From: Roseateles oligotrophus
GTDB lineage: Bacteria > Pseudomonadota > Gammaproteobacteria > Burkholderiales > Burkholderiaceae_C
DNA length: 64,000 nucleotides
Assembly: GCF_014204525.1 (NCBI RefSeq)
Contig: NZ_JACHLP010000007.1
Coordinates: forward strand, 248,001-312,000
Reading direction: 5' to 3'
The translations under genes and the position numbers were made by a program. The notes under the pieces are model-generated. The model ran no database searches, was not told where the DNA came from, and worked only from the letters and a program-made list of their open reading frames with translations. Positions 42,283 to 50,852 of this stretch are shown piece by piece (positions within the stretch are counted from its first letter, which is position 1; every line of letters starts with the position of its first letter).

Positions 42283-44186
42283 GCTGCAACCCGATGGCGC
42301 GGCTTCGGGAACGGTGTTTCGGTGTCGAGGATCGGGAAGCGTCCCTTGATGATGCGCCCGCCCGATACCGATGCGAAGTACTGCAGATTCGGCAGCTTGC
42401 CCAGGACATCGGCAGGGATCATTTCCTCGAAGCTCTCCGTGAGCTGTGTGGAGTGACTGGCGGAGAAATCGCCCAGATGAGCGTCCGCACCATGGCTCAG
42501 GCCCACCCGCAGCGTATGGATCGCGGTTTTGCCGAAGGTTTCGACCACGAAGTCCTGTGTCGGCCGATCCTTGGAACGGAGCGCGATCAGGTTGTTGAGG
42601 TTGCCCAGGGCCATGCGGGCGGCGTCCTCGCTGCCCAGACGCTTGGCCAGGTCGGCCAGCGTCTGCATGGCGCAGGTGGTGTAGATGCCGCCCTCGGCCC
42701 CCTTGTTGAGGATCTCGATCAAGGGCTGGTTGATGACGTTGCTGACCTCGTCGACGAACAGCGAGATCCGCCGGTACCCGCCCAGGTTGTAGCGCATGCC
42801 GGCGCGGGCGGCGAGGTCGGCGAGGGCCAGAGCGCCAATGGCGGAGGCGACCGAGGGGTCGGGCAGGGAGTCCAGGCACATGTACAAGACATGCCCGGCG
42901 CGCTCGATCTTCTCGAAGTTCATGATGGCCCGCTTGTCCGCCGGGTCGAACGGATCGGGGCTCAGGCTGCGGCCCAGATCGCCGGAGGTCAGCATCGAGA
43001 GGATGGGCAGCAGGTTGGCCGTGATCTTCTGGTAGTGCTCCCGGTTGTGCCGGAAGACCCGGACCTGGGAATCGATGACCTTGCTGCGCTGGCTCTGGGG
43101 AACGTGATGCTCGTAGAAGGCGACGAAGGCCATGAGGTCGGCGCTGGCCGCTTCCGAAGGGCGCTTCAGGTTGCCGCGGTGCGCCTCGTGGAGCAGGCGC
43201 TTCATCTCGGGGTGCTCGCGCCAACCGTCGCGGAACTCCGCGCCGTAGAAGCGCCGCAGGGACTGTTCGAGGACCGGCTCGATGCCGCCTTCGATATAGC
43301 GGGTCAGCTTGGCCAGGCTCGGACGTTCTTCGAGGTCCACGAGACCCTGCACCACGACGTTGACCGCGTCCCACGAGAAGGCACCGAAGGCCCCGGCTGT
43401 ATCCGGCGGAAGGATGGACTGGATTCGCGAGGCGAGTTCAGTCGGCTTCTGCCAGTTGAAGGCGAAGTCGAGTCTCACCCCAGTCTCGGGAAAGGCGGGG
43501 TGGAATTCCAGGAAGGTGTCGGCCTCCCGATAGCGCTCACAGGCGCGAATGGCGGCACGCTTGAGCCGACGGCTGTTCTTCGGGTCGATGACGATGACGA
43601 CGTCGCCGCGACGGACGGCTTGGGTGACAAGATTGGATAATGCGACGCCCTTGCCCGCCTGTGTGGTGCCCACCAGGAGCGTTCCCCCCTCGAAGTTCTG
43701 CAGCGGCCGGTAGAGCGGGCGCTCGCGGGGCTCGACGCCGTGGATGTAGGGCAGGCCGATCTCGGAGTCCGGCTGGGGAGTGACTTGGTATCCCAATAGG
43801 TTGAGGAGCGCGGGGGATGCCGTATAGCTGCGGTAGTCGATCTTGGCGAGTTCGTACAGGCGCTGCGAGTGCAGGGGTTGCCAGTCGAAGCCGAAGCCCA
43901 GGAACACTTGGTCCGGGTTCCGAGTCAGGCGTTCCTGCTCGGCCGGGCCGATGACCTGCATGGCACGGCCGCTCAAGGCGGCGCGCAGCACCATGATGTG
44001 GGCGGCCTGGGCCGCTCGCCATACGGCCATGAGCAGGCATGCGGCGGCCAGCGGCATCGCGATCCTGATGGGCGCTTGGGCTCGCACGGCCATCGTGACC
44101 GTGGCGAATACGGCCAGCAGCCACATGGCACTGGCGTAGGCCTCGTAGGCCCGGCGCCAAGGCATCTCGTATGCGCGCGCCAGCAT
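42279..44186 (-). CDS. traD: TraD-type coupling ATPase (T4CP, SXT/TOL subfamily)
   Basis: A 635-residue hexameric pump that links the relaxosome to the mating pore. Two N-terminal membrane helices (about 20-36 and 41-57); Walker A GTTQAGKG at 173-180; Walker B near 450 (RISLFVDEVSNVIN); a late motor block with YTTCAMQTLADLAKRLG. Length and order traI-traD-DUF4400 match SXT-like ICEs. One base separates it from the TraI-like stop. Confidence 0.94.
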   Translation of the reverse strand: MLARAYEMPWRRAYEAYASAMWLLAVFATVTMAVRAQAPIRIAMPLAAACLLMAVWRAAQAAHIMVLRAALSGRAMQVIGPAEQERLTRNPDQVFLGFGFDWQPLHSQRLYELAKIDYRSYTASPALLNLLGYQVTPQPDSEIGLPYIHGVEPRERPLYRPLQNFEGGTLLVGTTQAGKGVALSNLVTQAVRRGDVVIVIDPKNSRRLKRAAIRACERYREADTFLEFHPAFPETGVRLDFAFNWQKPTELASRIQSILPPDTAGAFGAFSWDAVNVVVQGLVDLEERPSLAKLTRYIEGGIEPVLEQSLRRFYGAEFRDGWREHPEMKRLLHEAHRGNLKRPSEAASADLMAFVAFYEHHVPQSQRSKVIDSQVRVFRHNREHYQKITANLLPILSMLTSGDLGRSLSPDPFDPADKRAIMNFEKIERAGHVLYMCLDSLPDPSVASAIGALALADLAARAGMRYNLGGYRRISLFVDEVSNVINQPLIEILNKGAEGGIYTTCAMQTLADLAKRLGSEDAARMALGNLNNLIALRSKDRPTQDFVVETFGKTAIHTLRVGLSHGADAHLGDFSASHSTQLTESFEEMIPADVLGKLPNLQYFASVSGGRIIKGRFPILDTETPFPKPRHRVAA

Positions 44187-44187
44187 G

Positions 44188-45960
44188 TCAGACAGCTTCC
44201 TTCTGCTGACTCGGCAGGCCGATCACGTGCCGTTTGTCGATCAGGACGCCGACAACCTCCTGTCCCTGGAAATGCCGGGAGATCGGCGACGGCTCCGCGA
44301 GCATACCGACCTCGCTCAGGGAGCGCGTCGCGGCAGGCGGGGCTACTTTGCGTGCAGTCAGCGCAGCCAGAGGAACGAACAGTCCGTCGTCGGTAGGCTT
44401 TGCCGCCCACTCGGCTTCGGGTTCCGACAGCGTTGCAACGATTGCCGCCAGCGCATCGCGGACTGTGACAGGGAGGCGAAGGGGCGCGAGCAGCCTGGCT
44501 TGCTGTGGCTCGTCTGGGCGAGGGGTGATCGGCGTGGGCGTGGGTGCTTCGTCCGCTGGTGCGGCAGGCGGCGGGTCGAGCAGGGCCAGTTGCTGGGGAT
44601 GTTGCGGGGAGGGCGCTTCGGGAACTTGAGAGATCGATGGCGGGCTGGCACGCCGGCGCTTCCTGCTGCTTCCTTTGGCGCTGTCATCGGCGCTTGGTGT
44701 GGTCAGAAGCGCTGGCTTGGTCGAGACGGCCGGCGCAACGGCTGCCGCATCCGCCGTCGGTGGCGTCAGCAGCGGATTGGTGAAGGCTTCCGGCAGTTTG
44801 TCCGACTCCGTGAAGAGCATCGCCGGGGCGCTGAGCTTGACGGCCTCCAGCGCGGGCTTGTTGCCTGGCGGATGGATGAGCCAGGTTGCCTTCCCATCTT
44901 CCTGTGCGGTCAGCACACCGGCCGTGAGCAGAACTTCGAGGATGGTTTCGGGCGCCTTGGGAATGCCGGGAAGCTGGTCGGCTTCGAGCAGCTTGCGAAT
45001 ATCGTCGGCACTGCCGGGCCACACCATGAACATCCCGTCCGGGCCATGCCAGACACGAGACTTCTCCGCGTTCGGGGTCCAGCCGGGATTGGAAGCCGCC
45101 AGGCGCCGCAGCGCATCGACGAGATAGCGTTCCAGGTGCGACCCCAGTTGGGGCTTGCCATAGCGTTCGGCGCTGGCCAGAAGGAAACGATCGATCACCA
45201 GCGCCAGGGCGCGGCGGACCAGGGATTCCAGCACGTTGTGGTCGCGGTAGATCGGGGTGCCGGCAACCGCCGCGAGCAGGTGCGGGACGATCTGGGTGTT
45301 TCCCGTGGCGAGATCCTGCAGGGTTTCCGCGGATACCACGTGCGGCAAGGCGAAGAGGCCCAGCGAGCGGCTTTCTACGGCGTTGGGGCGCCACTTCAGG
45401 AAATAGCGCTTGATCTGGTGGTGACGGAGCCAGCCGGTCAAGGGCCGAAGGTAGGGAGCCCATTCGTTGCCGGCTTCGTCGGTGACGATGACATGGCTCA
45501 GTGGGCGGTGCAACTCGCAACACAATCCGCCGACAAAGGTGGCCAGGCGCCAGCGCGGTTCGAGGTTGCGACGCTCGGTGATCGTCGCCCGCCCGGAAAA
45601 GATGTGGGCATCGGTGCCTTGCAGCGCGAAGAAGGCGGTTTCGAGGCCGATGCGCAGAAGGCCGCCAGGCTCATTGAAGTAGTTGTCCGCCGTGCAGGGG
45701 AGCAGATGCACGTAGGCGGCATACCGGCGCAGCAGGGGGAGGATCGTCTGGTCGAAGCTGGCGCGATCCATGCCGAAGCACAGCTTGATCCGGTCGATGA
45801 GTTCCTGGTGCGCCGCGAGCAGGGCGTCCACGTCGAGGTCAGGAATGCCCGGGTCGACCGAGGGATAGCGAAACTCGGTCGAAAGCGCCTGTGCCCCAGG
45901 CGGCGAACTGTTTGTGGCGACACCCATCTCGCGGTACCTGATCCGGATCGATGGGCGCAT
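44188..45960 (-). CDS. traI: TraI (MobH relaxase)-like protein with lost HD metal motifs
   Basis: A 590-residue protein of the TraI_2/MobH type by position and by the N-terminal block (YVHLLP 83-88, GGLLRIGLE 99-107, ERRNLEPRWRLA 129-140, then RYFLKWR). In the MobH proteins I know, this block has HHH after LLP, a His in RHGLE and an HD pair in LLHDIGK. Here the matching places read NYF, RIGLE and CCELHR, so the usual metal ligands are absent. A disordered Pro/Ala region (about 385-500) and a C-terminal MobH-like DNA-binding domain follow. Start 45960; a second Met at 45927 is possible. Confidence 0.8.
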   Translation of the reverse strand: MRPSIRIRYREMGVATNSSPPGAQALSTEFRYPSVDPGIPDLDVDALLAAHQELIDRIKLCFGMDRASFDQTILPLLRRYAAYVHLLPCTADNYFNEPGGLLRIGLETAFFALQGTDAHIFSGRATITERRNLEPRWRLATFVGGLCCELHRPLSHVIVTDEAGNEWAPYLRPLTGWLRHHQIKRYFLKWRPNAVESRSLGLFALPHVVSAETLQDLATGNTQIVPHLLAAVAGTPIYRDHNVLESLVRRALALVIDRFLLASAERYGKPQLGSHLERYLVDALRRLAASNPGWTPNAEKSRVWHGPDGMFMVWPGSADDIRKLLEADQLPGIPKAPETILEVLLTAGVLTAQEDGKATWLIHPPGNKPALEAVKLSAPAMLFTESDKLPEAFTNPLLTPPTADAAAVAPAVSTKPALLTTPSADDSAKGSSRKRRRASPPSISQVPEAPSPQHPQQLALLDPPPAAPADEAPTPTPITPRPDEPQQARLLAPLRLPVTVRDALAAIVATLSEPEAEWAAKPTDDGLFVPLAALTARKVAPPAATRSLSEVGMLAEPSPISRHFQGQEVVGVLIDKRHVIGLPSQQKEAV

Positions 45961-46005
45961 CGTGCGTGTCGGCGCCCGACCCGTCCAGCTGGAATTGGCC
46001 CCGGA

Positions 46006-46653
46006 TCAAGGCGAATTCGACGGCGGGTGCGGAGCGAGTCTTTCGCTCCAGCATGCGCTGATCCAGAACATCTGGATGTCGCGTTGAAGCGTTTGCCTGG
46101 GATAGGCAGCCTGGATGCGTGGATCCTTGGTGTGGCGATTGAGCAGCTTGCAGAACGGGCATTCGTGGTTGGTGAGTGGCGCTAGGCTCAGGCTGGTCAG
46201 GTACTCGCTCTTGCAGGTCGGGCAGGTGAAGATCGAGAAGCTCCTTGCGGTCACGAACCAGCGCCCGGTGGTGTGGGCCACGAGGTCGAAGGCGCGATCG
46301 AAGCTGATCCGGGGCTGCTTCTTGCAGAAATTGAGGTAGTGCCGATAGGCGCCGAGCAGGGCGAGCGGCGGGTCGATGCCGCGGGAAGCCAGCCGGCGGA
46401 AGAGGACGACGATGATTGAGGCCTCGGTTCGGCACAGCAGGTTCGCGTTGTGGTACCACTCGCGGGAATCGGGATGGCGGCCGCGGCGCGGTCCGCCGAG
46501 GGGATGGCGGAATAACTGGTGCAGTTGGCCTGCCGAAAGGCCCGTGAGCAGCTGGATGGTCCGGATCCGTGCGCCGAGCTCGGCGCATTCGGTGGCCACG
46601 GCAAGGGCATGGATGTGTCGTTGCGCATGGAGAAGATTGCGTTCGCTCTTCAT
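46006..46653 (-). CDS. flhC: FlhC-like transcription activator (SetC/AcaC type)
   Basis: A 215-residue homologue of the flagellar master regulator FlhC. The blocks AELGARIRTIQLLTGLSAGQL and ALLGAYRHYLNFC align well with FlhC, and the zinc set is complete: C144, C147, C165, C168. In SXT and IncC elements, FlhC/FlhD relatives (SetCD, AcaCD) switch on the transfer genes; that is the likely role here, given traI 45 bp downstream. The ATG at 46653 overlaps the flhD stop by 4 bases. Confidence 0.9.
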   Translation of the reverse strand: MKSERNLLHAQRHIHALAVATECAELGARIRTIQLLTGLSAGQLHQLFRHPLGGPRRGRHPDSREWYHNANLLCRTEASIIVVLFRRLASRGIDPPLALLGAYRHYLNFCKKQPRISFDRAFDLVAHTTGRWFVTARSFSIFTCPTCKSEYLTSLSLAPLTNHECPFCKLLNRHTKDPRIQAAYPRQTLQRDIQMFWISACWSERLAPHPPSNSP

Positions 46654-46982
46654 GGCAATGCACTCCCATCTACTGGGCAAGCGGGACGAACCGGACGGGC
46701 GGCCTGGGCAGGATGAACCATCAACAGCGCGCCAGCGAGTTGAGGCGGCCAGGCCAGAACCTGGACGAGGTCGGCACGCGGGGGGAAGAGACACTCGTCA
46801 CCGAGGTGCGTGACGAGGCTCAGAATGTCCTGAAGGTCGAGCGAGGCGAGAAACTCGGCCTGGTCGGCATCGAGTCCGAAGCGGCTGCATGCGATTGCGT
46901 TATCGTGCTTGGCACATTCCGCAATCAAGATGAGCATGTTCAGATTCGCGATCTGGACCTGCGAAAGCTCGAGTTTGCCCAT
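46650..46982 (-). CDS. flhD: FlhD-like transcription activator (SetD/AcaD type)
   Basis: A 110-residue partner of the FlhC-like protein. The first 80 residues follow the FlhD pattern: IANLNMLILIAECAKHDN, CSRFGLDADQAEFLASLDLQDILSL. The last 25 residues are Pro/Ala rich and not FlhD-like. FlhD and FlhC would form a heteromeric DNA-binding complex. It is the promoter-proximal gene of flhD-flhC-traI-traD-DUF4400. Confidence 0.86.
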   Translation of the reverse strand: MGKLELSQVQIANLNMLILIAECAKHDNAIACSRFGLDADQAEFLASLDLQDILSLVTHLGDECLFPPRADLVQVLAWPPQLAGALLMVHPAQAARPVRPACPVDGSALP

Positions 46983-47113
46983 TGCTTTCTCCGCGCAGAC
47001 TTTGACGAGACACGCGGCCGAAAGTGAGCTTCGTCATTGGCATGCTCCGGCGAACGGCAGCGTCGTTGGGATCGAGACTATTTGCACGGGAATGGCTCCG
47101 TCAATATCGTCAA

Positions 47114-47169
47114 ACTCGCAAAATGCGAGGGCCACTCGCAAAGGTCGGCGCGGGGAAGGCAATGCGAGT
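47114..47169. promoter_or_regulatory. Cluster of ACTCGCA / TGCGAG motifs upstream of flhDC
   Basis: ACTCGCA at 47114-47120 and 47134-47140; TGCGAG(T) at 47124-47129 and 47163-47169. The first two form the hairpin CTCGCA-AAA-TGCGAG. The cluster lies 130-190 bp upstream of flhD, between it and the IS relic, and looks like an operator with four half-sites. The protein that binds is unknown. Confidence 0.45.
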
Positions 47170-47199
47170 TGACTTGATCGCCTTGTCATGTATCTGAAG

Positions 47200-47634
47200 C
47201 GGCTTTGTTGCACAAATCGATTTCCCGGCGCCATAGCCCCAGCCCCGGACGGACTCATGGCGCTCAAAGGTGCGCGCTATCACCCGCTCGCCCAGGCGCT
47301 TGAAGCAATGCATCTTGGCCTCCACGAGGCTGCGCCGGTGGTAGGTAGCCGCTCCAGGTCTTCCAGACGCCTCGTCCCTGCCTCTTGCAAGCCGCCGCGG
47401 CATCGTTGTGTGCCCTCGCGCCCGTCCTGCTGTCTTTCCATGCCCACCCATTCTTGCAAGGCACTTGATGCTCAGGCAGAACCGTATCGCCGCGTCCGAG
47501 AAGGTCTGGCTGCGCCCGCGTTTGCCGCTGGGTTTGGCCTGCCAGGCCACCCGACCATAGACCTCTTGCGATTGCACCGATACCACATCGAATTGCAGCG
47601 GCCGCTGTGGAGTCGACGGCGTTTTCTCGATCAT
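47200..47634 (-). mobile_element. IS5-family element relic with internally deleted transposase
   Basis: A minus-strand frame opens with VYGRVAWQAKPSGKRGRSQTFSDAAIRFC-type sequence, the N-terminus of IS5-group transposases, and after a frame change continues with WKDSRTGARA and YHRRSLVEAKMHCFKRLGERV, the C-terminus. The DDE core between them is missing. The motif GGCTTTGTTGCACAAATCG (47201-47219) resembles an IS5-type terminal repeat and marks one end. The frame start touches the amidotransferase stop (ATGA). No second terminal repeat found. Not active. Confidence 0.75.
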
Positions 47635-48350
47635 GGCTGCTCCCCTCGTGGTTCCGGTTCGATGCCATCGAGCCAGCGGGTGAACACCGCCTGCGTAGCC
47701 AGCGGCAAACGTGTTTGCAGGGCATATGCCTGGGTTCGCAGCGCACGCGGGTCAATGCCTGCCTGGGCCAGCTCGCAGGCATGGCCGACCAGCCAGCGTT
47801 CGATCTGGAGCGGGTCCGCCTCCAGATGGCATTGAAGCCCCAGCACGTGGCGTCCGATTGCGAAGGCCTGGTTGGGGCACACGTCCGTCCCTGCCAGCCG
47901 CAGTGCGCCGGGCGGGATATCGAACTGGTCGCCATGCCAGTGCATGACCGGCACGTCGCCCAGCGCCACCAGCGGCGATGCCTCGCCTTCCTGTGTCAGC
48001 GTCAATGGCGCGAAGCCGATTTCCTTGACGCCCATGGCATCGACCCTGGCGCCAAGCGCGCGGGCGATCAGTTGTGCGCCCAGGCAAATGCCCAGCAGCG
48101 GCCGTTGGTTCTCCAGTCGCTCGCGCACCAATGCCAATTCACGGGCGATGAGGGGATAGGTCTCATCATCGAAGGCGCCAATGGGGCCGCCCAGCACTAC
48201 CAGTAGATCGGCGGACGACACATCCAGCGTGTGCAGGCCATCGGCAGTGGCATCCACATAGCGTACGGCATAGCCACGGGCTTCGAGCAGCGGCTCCAGC
48301 GTGCCGAGGTCTTCAAAATGCAGGTGGCGGATGGCGATGGCGGTTTTCAT
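47631..48350 (-). CDS. Class I glutamine amidotransferase (GMP-synthase-like domain)
   Basis: A 239-residue stand-alone amidotransferase. The triad is complete: nucleophile C89 in LLGICLGAQ, and H175/E177 in LQCHLEAD. VVLGGPIGAFDD precedes it as in GuaA-like and PA-type amidotransferases. No acceptor domain is fused, so the product is unknown. It is translationally coupled (ATGA) to the yggS-like gene and faces a MocR regulator, so it may act in a PLP-linked amine or gamma-glutamyl pathway. Confidence 0.88.
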   Translation of the reverse strand: MKTAIAIRHLHFEDLGTLEPLLEARGYAVRYVDATADGLHTLDVSSADLLVVLGGPIGAFDDETYPLIARELALVRERLENQRPLLGICLGAQLIARALGARVDAMGVKEIGFAPLTLTQEGEASPLVALGDVPVMHWHGDQFDIPPGALRLAGTDVCPNQAFAIGRHVLGLQCHLEADPLQIERWLVGHACELAQAGIDPRALRTQAYALQTRLPLATQAVFTRWLDGIEPEPRGEQP

Positions 48351-49156
48351 GGGTGTGGTTCCTGAGTAATGGATTCGTTTGGCCAGTAGTGGCTGTCCGG
48401 CAAGGCGCGTGCGCCAAAAATGGCCTGCCCGACGCGCACCACGGTGGCGCCTTCCTCGATGGCGATCTCGAAGTCGCCGGACATGCCCATGGAAAGTTCG
48501 TTCAGGCCGATGCCGGCGGGCGCGCTCTGGCGCAGCCTGTTGCGCAGGGTCCGCAGCAGGACGAAGCACTGCCGCACTCGTTCGGCCTCGCTGGAGAACA
48601 GCGCCAACGTCATCAACCCACGCACGCGCAGCGCCGAGAACGCGGGCAGCGCCTGTATGAAGGCCGGCACGTCCTCGGGAGCGAGGCCGTACTTGCTGGC
48701 CTCGCCCGAGGTGTTGACCTGCACGAACACATCCAGCGACCGGCCCTCGGCCTGCAGACGGCGATCCAGCGCCTCGGCAACGCGCAGGCTGTCGAGCGCC
48801 TGGAACTCGGCCGCAAAACGCGCCACCAGCTTGGCCTTGTTGGTTTGCAGGTGGCCGATGACCGACCAGCGCAGATCGCGCAAGTCGGCCATGGCCTCCC
48901 ATTTGCGGTGCGCCTCCTGCACCTTGTTCTCGCCCAGCTGGCGGCAGCCGGCTGCGTAGGCCAAGCGGATGCGTGCGTCGTCGATGGTCTTGCTGACCGG
49001 CAGCAGGCGCACGCTGGCCGGGTCACGCCCGGCGCGGCGGCAGGCGATGTCGATGCGTGCCTGCACGGCAACCAGATTGCGCCGAAAGTCCTCGACCGTG
49101 ACAGCCTGGGGGTAGCGGCCGTGACCAACGGACGAGGGAGAGGTGGAAGACGACAT
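48347..49156 (-). CDS. YggS/PROSC-type pyridoxal-phosphate homeostasis protein (paralogue)
   Basis: A 269-residue alanine-racemase-fold protein. The PLP lysine block is LLPVSKTIDDARIRLAYAAG, and the late family motif is ELSMGMSGDFEIAIEEGATVVRVG. It has about 35 more N-terminal residues than typical YggS (MSSSTSPSSVGHGRYPQ), a Ser-rich lead. YggS proteins carry or buffer PLP. The start at 49156 is 110 bp from the divergent MocR gene, which probably controls it. Confidence 0.9.
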   Translation of the reverse strand: MSSSTSPSSVGHGRYPQAVTVEDFRRNLVAVQARIDIACRRAGRDPASVRLLPVSKTIDDARIRLAYAAGCRQLGENKVQEAHRKWEAMADLRDLRWSVIGHLQTNKAKLVARFAAEFQALDSLRVAEALDRRLQAEGRSLDVFVQVNTSGEASKYGLAPEDVPAFIQALPAFSALRVRGLMTLALFSSEAERVRQCFVLLRTLRNRLRQSAPAGIGLNELSMGMSGDFEIAIEEGATVVRVGQAIFGARALPDSHYWPNESITQEPHP

Positions 49157-49219
49157 GGCCTGTTCGTGACTCCTGAGAGGTTGGTTCTTGACCCGGTTGA
49201 AAACCGCTTTATAGTTCCA

Positions 49220-49268
49220 AAATGGTCCGCTGTGCCCTGCCATTTATTTGAAGAGATACCAACCATTT
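49220..49268. promoter_or_regulatory. Divergent promoter region with AAATGGT/ACCATTT repeats
   Basis: AAATGGT (49220-49226) and ACCATTT (49262-49268) form a widely spaced inverted repeat, with a third CCATTT at 49240-49245. MocR/PdxR regulators bind repeats between divergent genes, so these are candidate operator half-sites; one overlaps the TTG start of the MocR gene. Confidence 0.35.
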
Positions 49269-50754
49269 GTTCAAACACGCCCAACTCGAATCCGTAAAAG
49301 CCTGGATAGGTGACCCGGCACATGGCTCTTTGCCGCTGCATGCGCGCATCCAGCGCGCCATCCGGCAACTGATCGTCGACAGCGCGCTCGACGTCGGCAA
49401 GCCGCTGCCCGCCTCGCGCGCACTGGCGAAGTCGCTGGGCGTCTCACGCGACACCGTTGAGTCGGCGTACAGTCAGTTGCATGCGGAAGGGTTCATCGAG
49501 CGGCGCGTGGGGAGCGGGAGCTTCGTGTCGGAGCGGGCACAGGGCTCGCTAAGACGCGGCACCGCACAGCGCCACAGACCCCAGCGTGAATCAATGCGCC
49601 TCAGCCAGCGCGGCGCCGCGATGTATCAAGGAGGCGGTGTGCGCGACTTTCTGGCGCCACGTCCTTTTGCCCCGGGTGTGCCGGAAACGCGCAGCTTTCC
49701 GCTACAGACCTGGGAACGCCTGGAGAGACAGGTGTTGAAGGAGTATGGAACTCTGGCCTTGGCGCACAGCCCGCCGCAGGGGATGGAGCCGTTGCGGCGT
49801 GCCATTGCGGATTACGTCAATCTCGAACGTGGGGCGCACGCCACGCCCGATCGCGTACTGGTGCTGACCAGTTCGCAGCAGGCCATGACCCTGTGCGCCA
49901 CCGTGCTACTCGACGCCGGTGATCGGATCTTCATCGAAGACCCCGTGTACCACGGGGCGCGCAGAGCGTTCGACGCCGCTGGCCTGGAGTGCGTGCCCGT
50001 CCCGCTGGACGCCCACGGCATGCGTGTGGAACACCTGCTCAATGCCGCGCAGCCAGCCAAAGCGGTCTTCCTGACCCCTTCGCACCAATTCCCGACGGGG
50101 GCGACGCTGGCGCTGGACCGGCGGTTCGCGGTCATCGAATGGGCAAGGCGGCACCAGGCCTGGATCATCGAAGACGACTACGACAGCGAGTTCCACTATG
50201 CCGGCAAGCCCACGGCCTGCGTGCAGGGACTTGATGCGCACGACCGGACGATCTATATCGGCACCTTCACCAAATCATTGTTTCCGGGGCTGCGCATCGG
50301 CTACATGGTGTTGCCACCGCAACTCGTCGAACCCATGACTGTGGCGCGAACTCTGCTGGACGGGCACAGCGCGCCGATTCCACAACTGACGCTGGCGCGC
50401 TTCATGGAGGGCGGGCATTTCGGCGCCCATGTGCGGACCATGCGCGGCGTCTACGCCGAGCGACTCGACGTACTGGTGCGGCTTGTGCGCAAGCACCTGG
50501 CCGACGTCGTTGAACCGAGGGTGCCCCTCGGCGGCATGCAAATGCCCTGTGTCTTCATCCGCGACATTCCCGAGCGCGAGGCCATTGATGCTGCGCGCTG
50601 GGCCGGCATTGATCTCCTGGGTCTGACGGCGCTGCATGCGTCGAGCAAACACAAGGCCGGTTTCCTCATGGGGTTTGCGGCCTATACCCGAGATGAGTTG
50701 GAAGTGGCGGTCAAGAAGCTCGCCAGTGTGCTCCTGGCGTTGGGGCGCCGATAA
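49267..50754 (+). CDS. MocR-family regulator (GntR helix-turn-helix plus aminotransferase fold)
   Basis: A 495-residue fusion. Winged helix about 20-88 (LPLHARIQRAIRQLI, ASRALAKSLGVSRDTVESAYSQL), then a fold-type I aminotransferase domain (about 125-490) with EDDYDSEFHYAGKP and the PLP lysine in GTFTKSLFPGLRIGY. MocR proteins sense PLP and amino compounds; PdxR and GabR are examples. The start is TTG at 49267, since no ATG precedes the winged helix. It is divergent to yggS-like and amidotransferase genes, its likely targets. Confidence 0.9.
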   Translation: MFKHAQLESVKAWIGDPAHGSLPLHARIQRAIRQLIVDSALDVGKPLPASRALAKSLGVSRDTVESAYSQLHAEGFIERRVGSGSFVSERAQGSLRRGTAQRHRPQRESMRLSQRGAAMYQGGGVRDFLAPRPFAPGVPETRSFPLQTWERLERQVLKEYGTLALAHSPPQGMEPLRRAIADYVNLERGAHATPDRVLVLTSSQQAMTLCATVLLDAGDRIFIEDPVYHGARRAFDAAGLECVPVPLDAHGMRVEHLLNAAQPAKAVFLTPSHQFPTGATLALDRRFAVIEWARRHQAWIIEDDYDSEFHYAGKPTACVQGLDAHDRTIYIGTFTKSLFPGLRIGYMVLPPQLVEPMTVARTLLDGHSAPIPQLTLARFMEGGHFGAHVRTMRGVYAERLDVLVRLVRKHLADVVEPRVPLGGMQMPCVFIRDIPEREAIDAARWAGIDLLGLTALHASSKHKAGFLMGFAAYTRDELEVAVKKLASVLLALGRR

Positions 50755-50824
50755 CGGCATGCGGGTGGACGCATGTCGATTGTCGGACGTAAAGTGTGAA
50801 TCGACGAATCGACAAGAGTAAGAC

Positions 50825-50843
50825 GAGCCCCACGCGGGGGCTC
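50825..50843. repeat. GC-rich hairpin downstream of the maintenance-like cluster
   Basis: GAGCCCC-ACGCG-GGGGCTC, a perfect 7-bp stem, in the 98-bp gap between the converging MocR gene and the 50853-51569 gene. CCCCACG and CGTGGGG form an overlapping alternative pairing, so two folds compete. No T-run follows on either strand. First of the series seen up to 57.5 kb. Confidence 0.7.
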
Positions 50844-50852
50844 ACGTGGGGG

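Noticed and set aside
42294-43640. Plus-strand frame opposite traD
   Set aside because: Antisense of the coupling ATPase with clear Walker motifs.
46983-47200. A small gene between flhD and the IS relic
   Set aside because: Short frames lack ribosome sites and overlap the repeated ACTCGCA/TGCGAG motifs; the region reads as control DNA.
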